Shown here: piece by piece, positions 35,905 to 45,237 of the stretch | How positions within the stretch are numbered: the first letter of the stretch is position 1 | Layout: each line of letters begins with the position of its first letter | NCBI GenBank assembly: GCA_947502595.1 | Contig: CANNAM010000001.1 | Coordinates: 62,001 to 126,000 of the forward strand | DNA from: an uncultured Marinicella sp. | Lineage (GTDB): Bacteria; Pseudomonadota; Gammaproteobacteria; Xanthomonadales; Marinicellaceae | Length of the DNA stretch: 64,000 bases | Reading direction: 5' to 3' | Notes under the pieces: model-generated | Seen by the model: the letters and a program-made list of their open reading frames with translations, nothing else | The model's database searches: none | Told to the model about the DNA's origin: nothing | Position numbers and translations under genes: made by a program

Positions 35905-36897
35905 ATGATAGATATTAATGATATTGTAAAGGCCCAACAACGCATTGAGCCTTATATCAATACCACACCAGTGCTGTCTTCAAGTCGCTTGAACCAATGG
36001 CTAGGCCATGAAATTTATTTCAAAGCCGAGTGTTTGCAGAAAATAGGCGCTTTTAAAGCCCGCGGTGGTTGTAATGCTGTTCAAGTTTTACGTGATATGC
36101 AGCCCAACATCAAACGCGTGGTGGCCAACTCATCGGGCAACCACGCCCAAGCTGTGGCCTGGGCAGCGCAACAATTCAATCTTCCCGCCACCATTTACAT
36201 GCCGTCTTTCGCCTCCAAAGTCAAAGCCCAAGCAACACGGTCTTATGGTGCACAAGTGGTGTTGTTGGAACAACGTCAAGCCGTTGATGCAGCGGTTGAA
36301 GCAGCCGCTCAAGAAGCAGGGGTTTACTGGATTCCACCTTTCAATGATGATGCGGTTATTGCGGGGCAGGGCACAGCAGCTTACGAAGCTTTACAGCAAT
36401 GCAAAATGCCTATGGATGCTGTTTTTGCCCCTTGTGGCGGTGGTGGCTTAATCTCAGGTACACTGGTGGCTGCACGTCATTTACAGCCTGATTGTAAAGT
36501 GATTGCAGCGGAACCATTGGCGGCTGATGATGCGTTTCGTTCTTTTCATGCGGGTAAAATTCAATATTTGGATGCGGCACCTGATACCTTGGCTGACGGT
36601 GCCATGACTTTATCGGTAGGCGAAAAGACTTTTGCACACATCAAACATTTAGATGATTTTTATGTGGTTGATGAAGTGCTCATTGCTTATTGGGCACAAT
36701 GGTTACAGCATTTGTTGAAGTTGCATGTGGAGCCTACCTCGGCAATGACCATGGGTGCCGTGTGCCAGTGGTTACGTAAGCAACATCAGCCACAACGCGT
36801 GATGGTGATCTTATCGGGTGGAAACATAGATGCTGCGATGCAAAGAAAAATTTGGCAGCAAGATTATTTAACGCAACAACCAAGTTTGCAGGTGTAA
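35905..36897 (+). CDS. PLP-dependent serine/threonine dehydratase-like enzyme
   Basis: Fold-type II PLP enzyme. The PLP lysine is in IGAFKARGG (Lys51), the substrate loop is SSGNHAQAVAWAA, and the phosphate-binding loop is APCGGGGLISG (177-185). The conserved C-terminal ILSGGN is present. There is no ACT regulatory domain, so it is a short catabolic-type protein of 330 residues. Possible activities are threonine/serine dehydratase, serine racemase or threo-3-hydroxyaspartate ammonia-lyase; the sequence alone does not decide. A clear terminator follows. Confidence 0.85.
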   Translation: MIDINDIVKAQQRIEPYINTTPVLSSSRLNQWLGHEIYFKAECLQKIGAFKARGGCNAVQVLRDMQPNIKRVVANSSGNHAQAVAWAAQQFNLPATIYMPSFASKVKAQATRSYGAQVVLLEQRQAVDAAVEAAAQEAGVYWIPPFNDDAVIAGQGTAAYEALQQCKMPMDAVFAPCGGGGLISGTLVAARHLQPDCKVIAAEPLAADDAFRSFHAGKIQYLDAAPDTLADGAMTLSVGEKTFAHIKHLDDFYVVDEVLIAYWAQWLQHLLKLHVEPTSAMTMGAVCQWLRKQHQPQRVMVILSGGNIDAAMQRKIWQQDYLTQQPSLQV

Positions 36898-36898
36898 T

Positions 36899-36924
36899 TA
36901 CCAGCGTCGATCTGCTGGTATTTT
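36899..36924 (+). terminator. rho-independent terminator after the dehydratase gene
   Basis: TACCAGC and GCTGGTA form a seven-base perfect stem around an eight-base loop, followed directly by TTTT, two bases after the stop codon. Confidence 0.75.
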
Positions 36925-36952
36925 AATTAACAACATGAAAAGAGGCGTGTTT

Positions 36953-37771
36953 ATGAATTTTAGGTCATTGTTATTGGTTTTGTTGACTGTGTTGTTGGCA
37001 GCCTGTGCACCGAAATACCATTACCAGAATCTGGCCACTGCTGAGCCTGAGTTTGAGCATATTTTGGTGGTTTTTGATTACCTTCACTTTGTTGATGATG
37101 TGGGTAAATTAATGGACTACCATGAGGATAAAAATCAGTTACAAATTGAAGCGCTGAAAAGTGTCATTACCAACACCTTGAGCGCCAATGGCTTTCAAGG
37201 CACTGTAGATTTTGCTTTGATCAGCAGTGGCTTGGGTTTGAACCCTGAAAATGGCTTTGAACACTATATCGATGGTGATTTATCCGAAACATTGATTTAC
37301 CCACCTTTTTACTTGGAGTCAAATCACCATGAATCATTTCAACATCAGCTGATGGCTTCTTTTGCCGATGCACAAAGTGTCGCTTTTGTGCCTGTTTCGA
37401 AAAAGACCCAAGGTTTTTACGCCGATTTACGCATGAATACACTGAGTTTTGCAGGTACAGATGAGTACCCTGATCGCAAGCTAAATTCCCAGTCTAGGGT
37501 GGGTGTTTTGCACATCAGAGCGGTGTTGCCAAAGATTTCTTTCATGAAAGCCATGGGTGTGAGTTTATTGACAGTTGGCTTAACAGCTGGTGCAACAGGT
37601 GGCGCTTATATTGGCATTGCCACCCCTGTTGGTGTACCACACTCCACTGGGCTGTTATTTGACAACCAGACTGGTGAAGTGTTGTGGAAAAACCAAACTG
37701 CAGGTGATTTAAGCCGATTTGGAGATCAAGCAAGCGCACGCTTTTTTAAACAATTTCCTGCCTTGGATTAA
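36953..37771 (+). CDS. putative lipoprotein of unknown function
   Basis: A lipoprotein signal peptide is visible: MNFRSLLLVLLTVLLAAC, with the lipobox LAAC. The start at 36953 is preferred to 36935 because AGAGG lies seven bases upstream. The mature protein of about 250 residues has no recognised enzymatic domain. A Gly/Ala-rich hydrophobic stretch near its end (VGLTAGATGGAYIGIATPVG) may insert in or lie against the membrane. The closing part (GLLFDNQTGEVLWKNQ) is reminiscent of lipoproteins that handle envelope traffic, but I cannot name a family. Confidence 0.72.
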   Translation: MNFRSLLLVLLTVLLAACAPKYHYQNLATAEPEFEHILVVFDYLHFVDDVGKLMDYHEDKNQLQIEALKSVITNTLSANGFQGTVDFALISSGLGLNPENGFEHYIDGDLSETLIYPPFYLESNHHESFQHQLMASFADAQSVAFVPVSKKTQGFYADLRMNTLSFAGTDEYPDRKLNSQSRVGVLHIRAVLPKISFMKAMGVSLLTVGLTAGATGGAYIGIATPVGVPHSTGLLFDNQTGEVLWKNQTAGDLSRFGDQASARFFKQFPALD

Positions 37772-37817
37772 GCGCTGATTGAAACCCAGGTGTCTTACCA
37801 GTGCCCACTTTGTGTGC

Positions 37818-40076
37818 TTAAAGTGTACGCACCAAACGAAAGCCGATGTGTGAGTGGGTTTCACTGGGGTCGGTGGCCAACGGTGTGTTGTTGCGCGCAT
37901 CACTGCCTGAACGCCATGAAGTGCCAATAGCGCAGGTGGCTTGGTTGCCACAATCGGTAACCCATTCACTGACGTTGCCCATAAGGTTGTAAACATTTTG
38001 TTGGGCAGGGTAAGTTTTGATTGGCGCAGTAAATATTTGGCCGTCATCACAGCTGTACTTCTGCGCTGTGGCTTTTTTCTCACCGGCTATTTCCGAGCCA
38101 GCTAAATTGGCATTTTGACAACTGACCTCAGAGGGCAGTTGCTGTTGAATGAATTGGTATTCTGCGGCTGTCGGTAGACGGTAGTTATGACCTGTTTGCT
38201 GACTCAGCCAACTGGCATATTGTTGGGCCATGTTGGCATTGATACAAACCACTGGGTGTTGGCTGTTTTGGTCAAAAGGTGGTTTCAACCAGGTTTTTTT
38301 GAAAAACACCTTTTTGTCAAAATGGTGACATTTCTCATCGGTGAATTGTTCGCCGGCAAACCGGGCAAATTGCTCAACAGTTACTTCATTGGTGCCAAAC
38401 ATAAAGTCCTGCAGTCCGGTTTTATTTCCCGCTGCAAAGAAAGTGAATTGGTGCTGTAATTTGTCATTAACTAAGTCACCAGTCTGTGGAATATTGTTAT
38501 AAGCTTTATGTAAGTCAGTCAGCAAAGCATATTTAGGTTTCAATAATTCAGCCATTTGTAAATAACTTTGGGCAGCAGCGTTTTTGCGCCTTGAGTTTAC
38601 GGCTGTGGTGACCAAATCCTGGGTGGTGCTAATCAAGTTGCTGATTGGGGAGTCAAACAAGCTGCGGTCAATGTTGTATTCATCCATGTATTCTGTCACT
38701 GACTTCACATGCGTCAATGCATCATCAAGTTCTTGATCGGTAAGTTTACGTTCGATCAAGTTGAAATAATATTGGCCCACTTGATTCAAACCTTGTTGGG
38801 CTGCTTGGTTTTCAGGTTGTTCTAACAGTATCGCTTGGAATTTGTCCGCCGCATTATCACCTTTGGGTTTGGTGAGGCGGAATTGTTTCAGTAATTGCTG
38901 AGCTTCTTCGAGTTTTACTTCAACTGACATATGGTTGATGGTTTCATTGCCTAAATTACCACTCAAGTCGATCATTTCTGCTTCGGTGGCATCAGTTTGT
39001 TCTGCTGCCGTAGCAATCAATGCCAGTGCTGCAGCTGCAGCCTCTTGGTCTTGCTTGATTTGTAATGCCGTGGCCTGTTGGTCGGCCAACAACTGTTCAG
39101 TCAAGACCTTTTGTGCCTCAGCCGCCGCTTTTTCACTGGACATTTTAGTGATGAAAATAGTTGCCAACACCATCAGTACCAAAGCTGCTAATCCTGAGGC
39201 TACATAGGCCATTTTGTATTTGCTGGTTGCTTTTGGCTCTTCAACAGGCACCACACTGACCGGTTGTTTACTGTACTTAATTGCCAGCAACGCATCTTTT
39301 AAGGCCTCAGCATTATCAAAACGGCCAGCTGGGTCTTTGGCTAAACATTGGTTGATGATAGGTTGCCACTCTTGTAACACTTCGGGCAATTCTGGAATGG
39401 GTTTATTGATGTGTGACATCAGGATTGAAAAGTCATTGCCTGCTTGAAACACATGATCTCCAGTGAGCTTTTCATAAATGATGCAACCGAGACTGTATAT
39501 GTCACTGTGGCGTCCAATCCCTCTGGACTGAATCTGTTCTGGACTCATATAGTGGGCACTGCCCAGTAACTGAGATTCTTTGGTTTTGCGTTCTGAGTTG
39601 ACAGAGATGGCAATCCCAAAATCAGCTATTTTTATGCGCCCAAATTGATCAAATAAAATGTTTTCTGGTTTTAAATCACGGTGAATGATGCCATGTTTAT
39701 GGGCATGGGCTAAACCATCACAGATTTGGCACAGCAGCTCAATCAAATGATCTGAATTGGTACAAATGATTTCGCCAAAGTCGCCATGGGTCAAGTATGG
39801 CATGGTGAAATACGCCAAGCCTGAAGGCAGTTTTTTGGCCTCGTAGATACTGATGATGTGTGGGTGGTCTAATGATGCAACTGTTTGCGCTTCGTCAACG
39901 AAGCGTTCGGCCAATGACTTGTCTTCCATCACCAGTTTTTTCAATACTTTGATGGCGACTTTTCGCTGCAAAGAAATCTGGCGACCTAAATACACAGCTG
40001 ACATACCACCTTCGCCAATTTTGTCCAGTATGGTGTGGTCGGGTATGTTCAAATTTAATTTAGGTACGGTTTTCAA
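37818..40076 (-). CDS. Ser/Thr protein kinase with transmembrane segment and C-terminal FGE-sulfatase domain
   Basis: The N-terminal Hanks-type kinase domain (about 13-268) has the Gly-rich loop GEGGMSAVYLG, Lys43 in VAIKVL, the catalytic HRDLKPEN (132-139) and DFG (152-154), so it should be active. A membrane helix lies at about 288-310, followed by an Ala/Gln/Glu-rich coiled coil and a helical linker. Residues about 530-752 form an FGE-sulfatase (SUMF1-like) domain: FGTNEVTVEQFARF, HPVVCINANMAQQYASWL, YRLPTAAEYQ, NLMGNVSEWV and HIGFRLVRTL. The second domain would be periplasmic. The start is a TTG with no clear Shine-Dalgarno, so it is uncertain. Confidence 0.87.
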   Translation of the reverse strand: MKTVPKLNLNIPDHTILDKIGEGGMSAVYLGRQISLQRKVAIKVLKKLVMEDKSLAERFVDEAQTVASLDHPHIISIYEAKKLPSGLAYFTMPYLTHGDFGEIICTNSDHLIELLCQICDGLAHAHKHGIIHRDLKPENILFDQFGRIKIADFGIAISVNSERKTKESQLLGSAHYMSPEQIQSRGIGRHSDIYSLGCIIYEKLTGDHVFQAGNDFSILMSHINKPIPELPEVLQEWQPIINQCLAKDPAGRFDNAEALKDALLAIKYSKQPVSVVPVEEPKATSKYKMAYVASGLAALVLMVLATIFITKMSSEKAAAEAQKVLTEQLLADQQATALQIKQDQEAAAAALALIATAAEQTDATEAEMIDLSGNLGNETINHMSVEVKLEEAQQLLKQFRLTKPKGDNAADKFQAILLEQPENQAAQQGLNQVGQYYFNLIERKLTDQELDDALTHVKSVTEYMDEYNIDRSLFDSPISNLISTTQDLVTTAVNSRRKNAAAQSYLQMAELLKPKYALLTDLHKAYNNIPQTGDLVNDKLQHQFTFFAAGNKTGLQDFMFGTNEVTVEQFARFAGEQFTDEKCHHFDKKVFFKKTWLKPPFDQNSQHPVVCINANMAQQYASWLSQQTGHNYRLPTAAEYQFIQQQLPSEVSCQNANLAGSEIAGEKKATAQKYSCDDGQIFTAPIKTYPAQQNVYNLMGNVSEWVTDCGNQATCAIGTSWRSGSDARNNTPLATDPSETHSHIGFRLVRTL

Positions 40077-40331
40077 AATTAACGTTGTGTTGAGAATGGT
40101 CTACATTGTAGTTCTTAAGTACAACAATTTTGTTCTCTTGCGAGGTGGGTATAAGCAAAAATGTGATGGCCATCACTTAAGTTATGTATATATTTTATTC
40201 TTTCTGCTGCTTTTCGTCAATGTGTCAATTTTGGGCAGTGGTTTGAATATAAATCATGAATAATATGTTTCCGGCTTGTGGTTACTTATAAACTGAATAC
40301 AATGACAGCCAATTTTCACAATTATGTAACC

Positions 40332-42221
40332 ATGTCATTACTCAGTTTTGATCAAGTCAGCATCGATTTTGGTGCGCACCCTATATTAGATGCCGTTAAC
40401 CTCACCATCAACAAAGGCCAAAAACTGGCGTTGATTGGACGCAATGGTGAAGGCAAGTCAACTTTGCTTAAAATCATGGCTGGAGAAATACCGATTGATG
40501 ATGGCCAAGTGGTGCGGCAAGATGGCATGCGGGTGGCCATGATGAAACAATCTGCTGTCAATGAATCAGAATCCACAGTCAGAGAATTTTTGTTGCATGC
40601 TTTGGGTGAAGTGGGTATTGCACTAGAGAAATACGAAACAGCCACCGATCCTGATTTAATGGCTGACTACCAGCATGTGATTGATGAAAACAATGGTTGG
40701 GAGTTGCTGCAACAAATTGACATCGTCACCACCAAACTAAAACTCAATCCTGATGATGTGATTAAGTCATTATCAGGTGGGGTGCGACGACGGATTAATT
40801 TAGCCGCTGCCTTGGTTCAAATGCCTGATGTGTTGTTATTGGATGAACCGACCAACCACTTAGACATTGAAAGTATATTGTGGTTACAAGACATGGTCAA
40901 TAAACTGCATTGTGCGGTGGTGTTTGTAACGCATGACAGGACGTTCCTGAAAAGCATCGCCAATGGCATCATTGAGCTAGACCGTGGCAAAATTTACCAA
41001 TACGATTGTGATTACAACACCTACCTGGTGCGGCGTGAAGACCGTTTGGACTCAGAAATCAAAGAGTGGGAACGGCAAGATAAGAAACTCAGTCAAGAAG
41101 AGGTGTGGGTCAGGCAAGGGATTAAGGCCAGAAGAACCCGCAGTGAAAGTCGGGTTAAAGACTTACTGGCCTTGCGTGAGGAACGTAAGAACAGGCGCAC
41201 CCAATCCGGTTCCACCAAAGCCGCCATCAATGTTGCTGATGCCAGTGGTAAGAAGGTTATTGTGGCACACAATGTTGGCTTCAAATACGCGGATAAAACC
41301 CTATTGGATGGCTTTTCTACCAAAATCATGCGTGGTGATAAAGTCGGTATCATTGGCCCCAATGGTGTTGGTAAAACCACCATGGTACAGCTGTTGTTGG
41401 GTGAGATCGAACCGCAACAAGGTTCGGTGAAATTAGGTACTGGCATTGAAGTGGCCTACTTCGATCAGCTCAAGCAAAGCATTGACGACAATGACACCGT
41501 AGAAAATAACCTGCAATTGGGTACCGATTTTGTTGAAATCAATGGCAAGCCCAGGCATGTGATTTCTTACCTGCAGGACTTTTTGTTCAGTGCAGAAAAA
41601 ATCCGTGGGCCTGCCAGCGTATTATCTGGTGGTGAGCGCTCTAGGTTGTTATTGGCGCGTTTGTTTGCGCGACCCGCAAATGTCATCGTAATGGATGAGC
41701 CAACCAATGATTTGGATATGGAAACCTTAGACTTGATTCAGGACTTGCTGTTTGACTTCAAAGGCACCTTAATTCTGATCAGTCATGACCGGGATTTTAT
41801 TGACAACGTTTGTACCCAAACCATTGTGTTTGAAAACCCAGTAGACGGTGTTTACGACGTCAATGAATATGTCGGTGGTTATGAGGATTACTTGCGCCAA
41901 CGCCGCCAGCCTGAAGTCAAAAAGCCAGCGGTCAAAAAAGACCAAGGCTCAAATTCAGCAGCAGTCAAAAACAGCCAAGCCAAACCAAGCGCTGCCAACA
42001 AACTGAGCTTCAAAGAAAAACATGAACTGGAAAAATTACCTGCTCAAATAGATAAGCTGGAAAGCCAAGTGGCCGCGATAACCGAACAAATGTGTGCCCC
42101 TGATTTTTACAGCCAAGATGAAGCCAAAGTGAAAAAAGTCAGCACCGAATTGGCCGCAGTAGAAAAACAATTACAACAACACTATGCCAGATGGGATGAG
42201 TTAGAAGCCAAAGAAGGATGA
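40332..42221 (+). CDS. uup: ABC-F family ATPase Uup
   Basis: Cytoplasmic protein with two fused ABC ATPase domains and no membrane part, acting on ribosomes or nucleic acids. Walker A motifs are GRNGEGKST and GPNGVGKTT, signatures LSGGVRRR and LSGGERSR, and Walker B motifs LLLDEPTNHLD and IVMDEPTNDLD. A basic linker lies between them. The C-terminal coiled coil (KLSFKEKHELEKLPAQIDKL) is typical of Uup. The start at 40332 (MSLLSFDQVS) is chosen because Uup proteins begin this way; two earlier ATGs at 40278 and 40302 have no better ribosome site. Confidence 0.93.
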   Translation: MSLLSFDQVSIDFGAHPILDAVNLTINKGQKLALIGRNGEGKSTLLKIMAGEIPIDDGQVVRQDGMRVAMMKQSAVNESESTVREFLLHALGEVGIALEKYETATDPDLMADYQHVIDENNGWELLQQIDIVTTKLKLNPDDVIKSLSGGVRRRINLAAALVQMPDVLLLDEPTNHLDIESILWLQDMVNKLHCAVVFVTHDRTFLKSIANGIIELDRGKIYQYDCDYNTYLVRREDRLDSEIKEWERQDKKLSQEEVWVRQGIKARRTRSESRVKDLLALREERKNRRTQSGSTKAAINVADASGKKVIVAHNVGFKYADKTLLDGFSTKIMRGDKVGIIGPNGVGKTTMVQLLLGEIEPQQGSVKLGTGIEVAYFDQLKQSIDDNDTVENNLQLGTDFVEINGKPRHVISYLQDFLFSAEKIRGPASVLSGGERSRLLLARLFARPANVIVMDEPTNDLDMETLDLIQDLLFDFKGTLILISHDRDFIDNVCTQTIVFENPVDGVYDVNEYVGGYEDYLRQRRQPEVKKPAVKKDQGSNSAAVKNSQAKPSAANKLSFKEKHELEKLPAQIDKLESQVAAITEQMCAPDFYSQDEAKVKKVSTELAAVEKQLQQHYARWDELEAKEG

Positions 42222-42229
42222 CAAGAATT

Positions 42230-42367
42230 CGTCATTCCAGCTCAGCCTTGGCGAGCGCAGGAATCCATGCATGTGATCTTAGAACGCTCAGGGTGATAAG
42301 GCTTGGGGTGAACTTTATACCAATGTATTGGCGTAGGTTAGTCTGAGCTTAGCGAAGCCCAACATTG
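42230..42367. repeat. two REP-like palindromic elements between uup and the MarR gene
   Basis: The first (42230-42266) opens with CGTCATTCC and closes with GGAATCC around a partly self-complementary centre. The second (42332-42367) reads CGTAGGTTAGTCTGAGC, then TTAGCGAAGCCCAACAT, an imperfect palindrome. Both look like worn copies of intergenic repeats common in proteobacteria. They lie between the convergent uup and MarR genes, where they may act as mRNA 3'-end hairpins. Confidence 0.5.
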
Positions 42368-42470
42368 GCACAAACTTGTTCTGTAAATTGAGTTTTGCTG
42401 CTAGGCTACTCGGCGCTCAGACCAGTCTTCAACAGCGTAATTTTGCCAATTCTTAAGGTGACAAATGCCA

Positions 42471-42893
42471 CTACCCTAAAATCTGCTTAAATTTACCTAT
42501 CAGATGATGTAGTTGTTGGCGTTCTTCTTCGTCCAACTGATTCAGGAGTGCTTGCTCATAATGCAGGGCATCTGGAATCACTGCACGCATCAATTGTTTG
42601 CCACGTTGGTTTAATTCATAATTCTTGGCACGGGCATCCAGTGGGTGCTGGGCTTGTTGCAGGTATTCTTTTTCAACCAATGATTTGAGGGTGCGACTGA
42701 TGCGGACTTTGTCCATTTGTGACAGCTGGGCGATTTTCTTGGCGGTGATGTCTGGATTTTTATACAGGATAACCAGTACCCGCCATTCTGAAATATTGAT
42801 GCCAAATTGGTCTTGATAGTGTGCAGCGATGCCTTTTGAGATCTTGAGACTCAAAACCGACAGTTGATAAGGGATGAATTGATCCAGTTCCAT
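42471..42893 (-). CDS. MarR-family transcriptional regulator of the tyrosine catabolic operon
   Basis: Winged-helix dimeric regulator of 140 residues. INISEWRVLVILYKNPDITAKKIA is the start of the DNA-binding domain (not all conserved), KVRISRTLKSLVEKEYL is the recognition helix region, and DARAKNYELNQRGKQL is the wing. Its place, divergent from hppD with two palindromes in between, suggests that it represses the operon and responds to a pathway metabolite. The start is taken as ATG at 42893; a GTG two codons earlier (42899) is also possible. HpaR/HmgR-like naming would be inference. Confidence 0.87.
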   Translation of the reverse strand: MELDQFIPYQLSVLSLKISKGIAAHYQDQFGINISEWRVLVILYKNPDITAKKIAQLSQMDKVRISRTLKSLVEKEYLQQAQHPLDARAKNYELNQRGKQLMRAVIPDALHYEQALLNQLDEEERQQLHHLIGKFKQILG

Positions 42894-42915
42894 GGGCACA
42901 GTTTAAGCAATTTTA

Positions 42916-42951
42916 GTTTCAAATGAAACAAAAAGTAGTTTCAAATGTAAC
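42916..42951. promoter_or_regulatory. two operator-like palindromes between marR and hppD
   Basis: Site 1 (42916-42929) is GTTTCA-AA-TGAAAC, a perfect six-base inverted repeat. Site 2 (42938-42951) is GTTTCA-AA-TGTAAC, with one mismatch. They are 22 bases apart, about two helical turns. A TAAAAT box on the minus strand (42915-42910) abuts site 1. A TAAAAT on the plus strand (42962-42967) lies ten bases past site 2, whose start overlaps the expected -35 position. This fits a MarR repressor covering both promoters. Confidence 0.7.
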
Positions 42952-42997
42952 TAAATAAGGCTAAAATAATCTTTTTGATTAAATTAAGGATCACAAC

Positions 42998-44026
42998 ATG
43001 TCAGCTACCATTAACGGCTTTGGTTTCATTGAGTATTCGGCCAATGATTCCGCCCCATTGCATAAATTGTTTCGCCAAATGGGCTTCACTGCGATCAAGA
43101 CCCATAAACGCTTACCCATAACTTTGTACCGACAAGGCCAAACTGACTTTTACATCAATGAATGTGAAACCGGTTTTGCTGCCGATTTCAGAACCGCACA
43201 TGGGCCATGTGCCAGTGGTTTTTCTATTGTTTTTGATAACAAGGAAGACGCCTTGGCACACAGTTTAAAGGGTGGTTCAGAACAAGTTGAAGTCCCCAAT
43301 GGATTGAATTTTCCAGCCATCAAAGGCATCGGTGATGCGGCCTTGTATATTTTGGACAAAGCCAGTTACGCTCAAATGTTAAAAGATGATTTTGATGACA
43401 TCAAGGGCATGAACCAAACCCCCACTGGTTTTGGTCTGACTTTCATAGATCACCTGACGCATAATTTGTATTTCGGCAACATGGAAAAATGGAGCAACTA
43501 CTACGAAAACTTATTTGATTTCAGAGAGATCCGATATTTTGACATCAAAGGTCAGAAAACTGGCTTGGTATCTAAAGCCATGACCAGTCCCAATGGTTCG
43601 GTAAAAATCCCCTTGAATGAATCTGAAGATCCCAAGTCTCAAATCAATGAATACTTAGATGAATACAAAGGAGAAGGCATTCAACACATCGCTTTATTCA
43701 CCGACAATATTTACGAGTCGGTTGAATCAATGCGCGCCGCTGGTGTTGAGTTCATGCAGACCCCCGAGACTTATTTCAGCATCATAGACCGTCGCGTGCC
43801 TGAACACCAAGAAGATGTGGCGCGCATGCAACGCAACCATATTTTGATAGATGCCGATGAAGCAACCAAGAAGCAAATTCTGCTGCAAATTTTCACCAAC
43901 ACCGCCATTGGTCCTATTTTCTTTGAAATCATTCAGCGCAAAGGCAATGAAGGTTTTGGAGAAGGTAACTTTCAGGCCTTGTTTGATTCAATTGAATTGG
44001 AACAACAGCGTCGTGGCTACCTCTGA
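42998..44026 (+). CDS. hppD: 4-hydroxyphenylpyruvate dioxygenase
   Basis: Converts 4-hydroxyphenylpyruvate to homogentisate, the committed step of tyrosine breakdown. The vicinal-oxygen-chelate fold has the iron ligands at His152 (FIDHLTHN), His230 (IQHIAL) and Glu310 (FFEIIQRKG). The C-terminal region GFGEGNFQALFDSIELEQ is characteristic. Length 342 matches the short bacterial form. AAGGA lies seven bases before the ATG. First gene of the operon, with hmgA 11 bases downstream. Confidence 0.97.
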   Translation: MSATINGFGFIEYSANDSAPLHKLFRQMGFTAIKTHKRLPITLYRQGQTDFYINECETGFAADFRTAHGPCASGFSIVFDNKEDALAHSLKGGSEQVEVPNGLNFPAIKGIGDAALYILDKASYAQMLKDDFDDIKGMNQTPTGFGLTFIDHLTHNLYFGNMEKWSNYYENLFDFREIRYFDIKGQKTGLVSKAMTSPNGSVKIPLNESEDPKSQINEYLDEYKGEGIQHIALFTDNIYESVESMRAAGVEFMQTPETYFSIIDRRVPEHQEDVARMQRNHILIDADEATKKQILLQIFTNTAIGPIFFEIIQRKGNEGFGEGNFQALFDSIELEQQRRGYL

Positions 44027-44037
44027 GGAGATATGGC

Positions 44038-45168
44038 ATGAATGGTAAATGGTTCAATTTTTATAAAAAACAAGGCACGGTAGCTAAACAGGCACACAAT
44101 GGTTTGCCGAAAGACAGCTATGAGCGCGAAATGGGTAAGGAAGGTTTTTTTGGGCCGGTGACGCATTTTTATCATCAGCATAAACACACTGGCTGGACTG
44201 ATTTTCAAGGTGACAACCGACCAAGAGCCTTTGATACCAATTTATTTGGCAGTTATCAAGGCACGCCTTGGGATGCCCATGTGTTACTGAAGAATAACAG
44301 TGTTAAAGTGCGGATGCTGAAGCTGGAAAGCAGCATGCAGCACTTGGTACGCAACGCCGATGGTGATGATTTGTTGTTTTTTCACCAGGGTACGGCTGAT
44401 TTGTATTGTGATTTTGGTCATTTGGTTGTTAAAGAAGGTGATTACTTGATGCTGCCCAAAGGCACGATGTGGCGTTTAGAGCTCAATAACCCTTGTGAAA
44501 TTTTAATGATTGAATCAAGCAATGGTCATTATCAACTACCCGATAAAGGTTTGTTGGGTCCTAATGCGATTGTTGATGCAGCGGTATACCGAACCCCAGA
44601 AATCAACGCTTTATTCAAGCAGCAATACAGCAGCGATGATTGGACGGTGCAGGTTAAGCGCTTACAAAAAATATCCACCATCAATTACCCGTTCAACCCG
44701 CTGGATGCCATCGGTTGGCAAGGTGATTTGATGCCAGTGGCTTTGAATTGGCGTGACATTTCACCGGTGATGAGTCACCGTTTTCATGTGCCACCCTCAG
44801 TGCACACCACTTTTTTAGGTAACCGCTTTGTGGTCTGTACTTTTGTGCCCCGCTTGTTTGAAACTGAACCAGCTGCGTTGAAAGTACCTTTTTATCACAA
44901 CAACGATGATTATGATGAGGTGTTGTTTTACCATTCGGGCAATTTCTTTTCTAGGGACAATATACACCCTGGAATGATAACTTTACACCCGACTGGGTTT
45001 ACCCACGGGCCACACCCCAAAGCGATGAACAATGCATTCACGCAAAAAAACAGCATGACTGAAGAAGTGGCGGTGATGATAGATACCCGTGATCCACTTG
45101 AGGTGTGTGATGCTGCCGAACAAGTAGAATGGCCGGAGTATGTGAACTCCTGGCAAGAACATCAATAA
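44038..45168 (+). CDS. hmgA: homogentisate 1,2-dioxygenase
   Basis: Opens the homogentisate ring to maleylacetoacetate with a non-haem iron. The N-terminal part (FYKKQGTVAKQAHNGLPKD) and the cupin core with candidate iron ligands around residues 287-323 (FYHNNDDYDEVLFYHSGN and HPTGFTHGPHP) identify it. At 376 residues it is of the shorter bacterial form, not the roughly 430-residue form of pseudomonads and animals. A GAGGAG Shine-Dalgarno overlaps the hppD stop; an ATG five bases upstream (44033) runs into a stop after two codons. Confidence 0.93.
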   Translation: MNGKWFNFYKKQGTVAKQAHNGLPKDSYEREMGKEGFFGPVTHFYHQHKHTGWTDFQGDNRPRAFDTNLFGSYQGTPWDAHVLLKNNSVKVRMLKLESSMQHLVRNADGDDLLFFHQGTADLYCDFGHLVVKEGDYLMLPKGTMWRLELNNPCEILMIESSNGHYQLPDKGLLGPNAIVDAAVYRTPEINALFKQQYSSDDWTVQVKRLQKISTINYPFNPLDAIGWQGDLMPVALNWRDISPVMSHRFHVPPSVHTTFLGNRFVVCTFVPRLFETEPAALKVPFYHNNDDYDEVLFYHSGNFFSRDNIHPGMITLHPTGFTHGPHPKAMNNAFTQKNSMTEEVAVMIDTRDPLEVCDAAEQVEWPEYVNSWQEHQ

Positions 45169-45237
45169 CTGGTTCAAACCGGTCAGAAAATGCTGGCCAA
45201 TACAATTGAACCTCCGTAGATACAGAGACCATAGATT

